The notes beneath the pieces are model-generated. The model saw only the letters and a program-made list of their open reading frames with translations. It did not search any database and was not told where the DNA came from. Below are positions 63,781 through 64,000 of a stretch of 64,000 nt of DNA, in pieces. Each line of letters starts with the position of its first letter. The first letter of the stretch is position 1. Position numbers and translations under genes: made by a program. This DNA comes from Cephalotus follicularis (lineage: Eukaryota; Streptophyta; Magnoliopsida; Oxalidales; Cephalotaceae): assembly GCA_001972305.1 (NCBI GenBank), contig BDDD01000023.1, positions 603,707 to 667,706 of the forward strand, in the 5' to 3' direction.

Positions 63781-64000
63781 ACGCCCAGAACAAGTGCCTG
63801 TTGTATATGAATTTCCTGATGTATTTCCAGATGAACTCAGTTCATTGCCACCGGAGAGAGATATAGAGTTCTACATTGAACTATTGCCTGGAACTGCTCC
63901 TATATCCAGAGCGCCATATCGAATGGATTCTACCGAACTGAAGGAGTTGAAGGTTCAATTACAGGATTACCTTGACAAGGGCTTTATCAGACCGGGTGTA
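63776..64000 (+). pseudogene. pol: El-15 RT start, shifted frame, cut by window end
   Basis: After the shift, the next forward frame reads [21 protein letters not shown], a linker typical between protease and RT. It then reads [19 protein letters not shown] and [10 protein letters not shown] at the window end. The residues before the shift and after it join without a gap, so a single-base indel explains it. A programmed frameshift is less likely at this place. Confidence 0.85.

Larger units (their letters stand above)
59234..64000 (+). mobile_element. El-15: Ty3/gypsy element, runs off the window
   Basis: LTR 59234-61987, primer-binding site, gag-protease and RT start up to the window end. 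It inserted in El-11 copy 2 gag after CCTCA (59229-59233), the likely target duplication; the other copy lies outside. Its lineage is that of El-3 (gag start, DPG protease). Coding is nearly open, so it may be relatively young. Confidence 0.85.

Noticed and set aside
63776..64000. Programmed frameshift in El-15
   Set aside because: No slippery heptamer with a clear downstream structure, and the position after protease is atypical; kept only as a low-interest observation.

Overview
This window looks like angiosperm (probably eudicot) heterochromatin. It is built almost entirely from nested LTR retrotransposons and their fragments. I see no host gene, no tRNA or rRNA gene, and no prokaryotic feature. 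Evidence for a plant: chromodomain Ty3/gypsy pol genes, SIRE-like Ty1/copia gag genes, primer-binding sites of the TGGTATCAGAGC (initiator tRNA-Met) type, and TATA boxes inside LTRs. No gag-pol gene is fully open, so the block is old. The species cannot be named from the sequence.

Layout, left to right (labels are mine). El-1 (1-665) and El-2 (666-1081) are two stacked LTR tails that cut El-3, a minus-strand gypsy element (gag-PR-RT stub 1082-3104, LTR from 3212). El-4 (5853-7290) is a decayed ORF resembling the 'putative plant transposon protein' family, flanked by repeat arrays. El-5 (7567-10429) is a minus-strand gag-only copia element. El-6 (10430-11215) is an LTR-like fragment with a 26-bp tandem repeat. 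El-7 (11216-24888) has LTRs of about 3.7 kb around only about 245 bp of internal DNA. El-8 (14486-22836), a complete minus-strand chromovirus, sits inside its left LTR. El-9 (24889-36580) is a minus-strand chromovirus with mismatched flanks; its integrase is split by El-10 (28268-29790). El-11 (36581-59233) is a gag-only gypsy element in the tandem form LTR-internal-LTR-internal. El-11 carries El-12 (a TRIM, 39373-40256) and El-13 (a gag-only SIRE-like copia, 42860-56500). El-13 in turn carries El-14 (46640-55859), the best-preserved chromovirus. El-15 (59234 to the window end) is a plus-strand gypsy element inserted in the second El-11 internal region.

Target-site duplications seen directly: TTGGA (El-14), AAAGT (El-13), CCCCA (El-12), TCCATAC (El-8). 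They fix the order El-11, then El-13, then El-14. El-11 looks like a pol-deleted relative of the El-14 family, and El-5 and El-13 are pol-less SIRE relatives. The block therefore holds both potential helper elements (El-14, El-15) and dependants.

The most unusual signal is shared by LTRs of otherwise unrelated families, gypsy and copia alike. It is a dense array of a degenerate palindrome with core GTCGAC, usually 60-600 bp upstream of the LTR TATA box. The core is common, but the palindromic arms differ by family (AAGC/GCTT, ACA/TGT, AAGA/TTCTT, AGGC/GCCT). One copia LTR and one gypsy LTR share a roughly 43-bp stretch of array. El-7 has a different palindromic array (GCATGC, GAGCTC).
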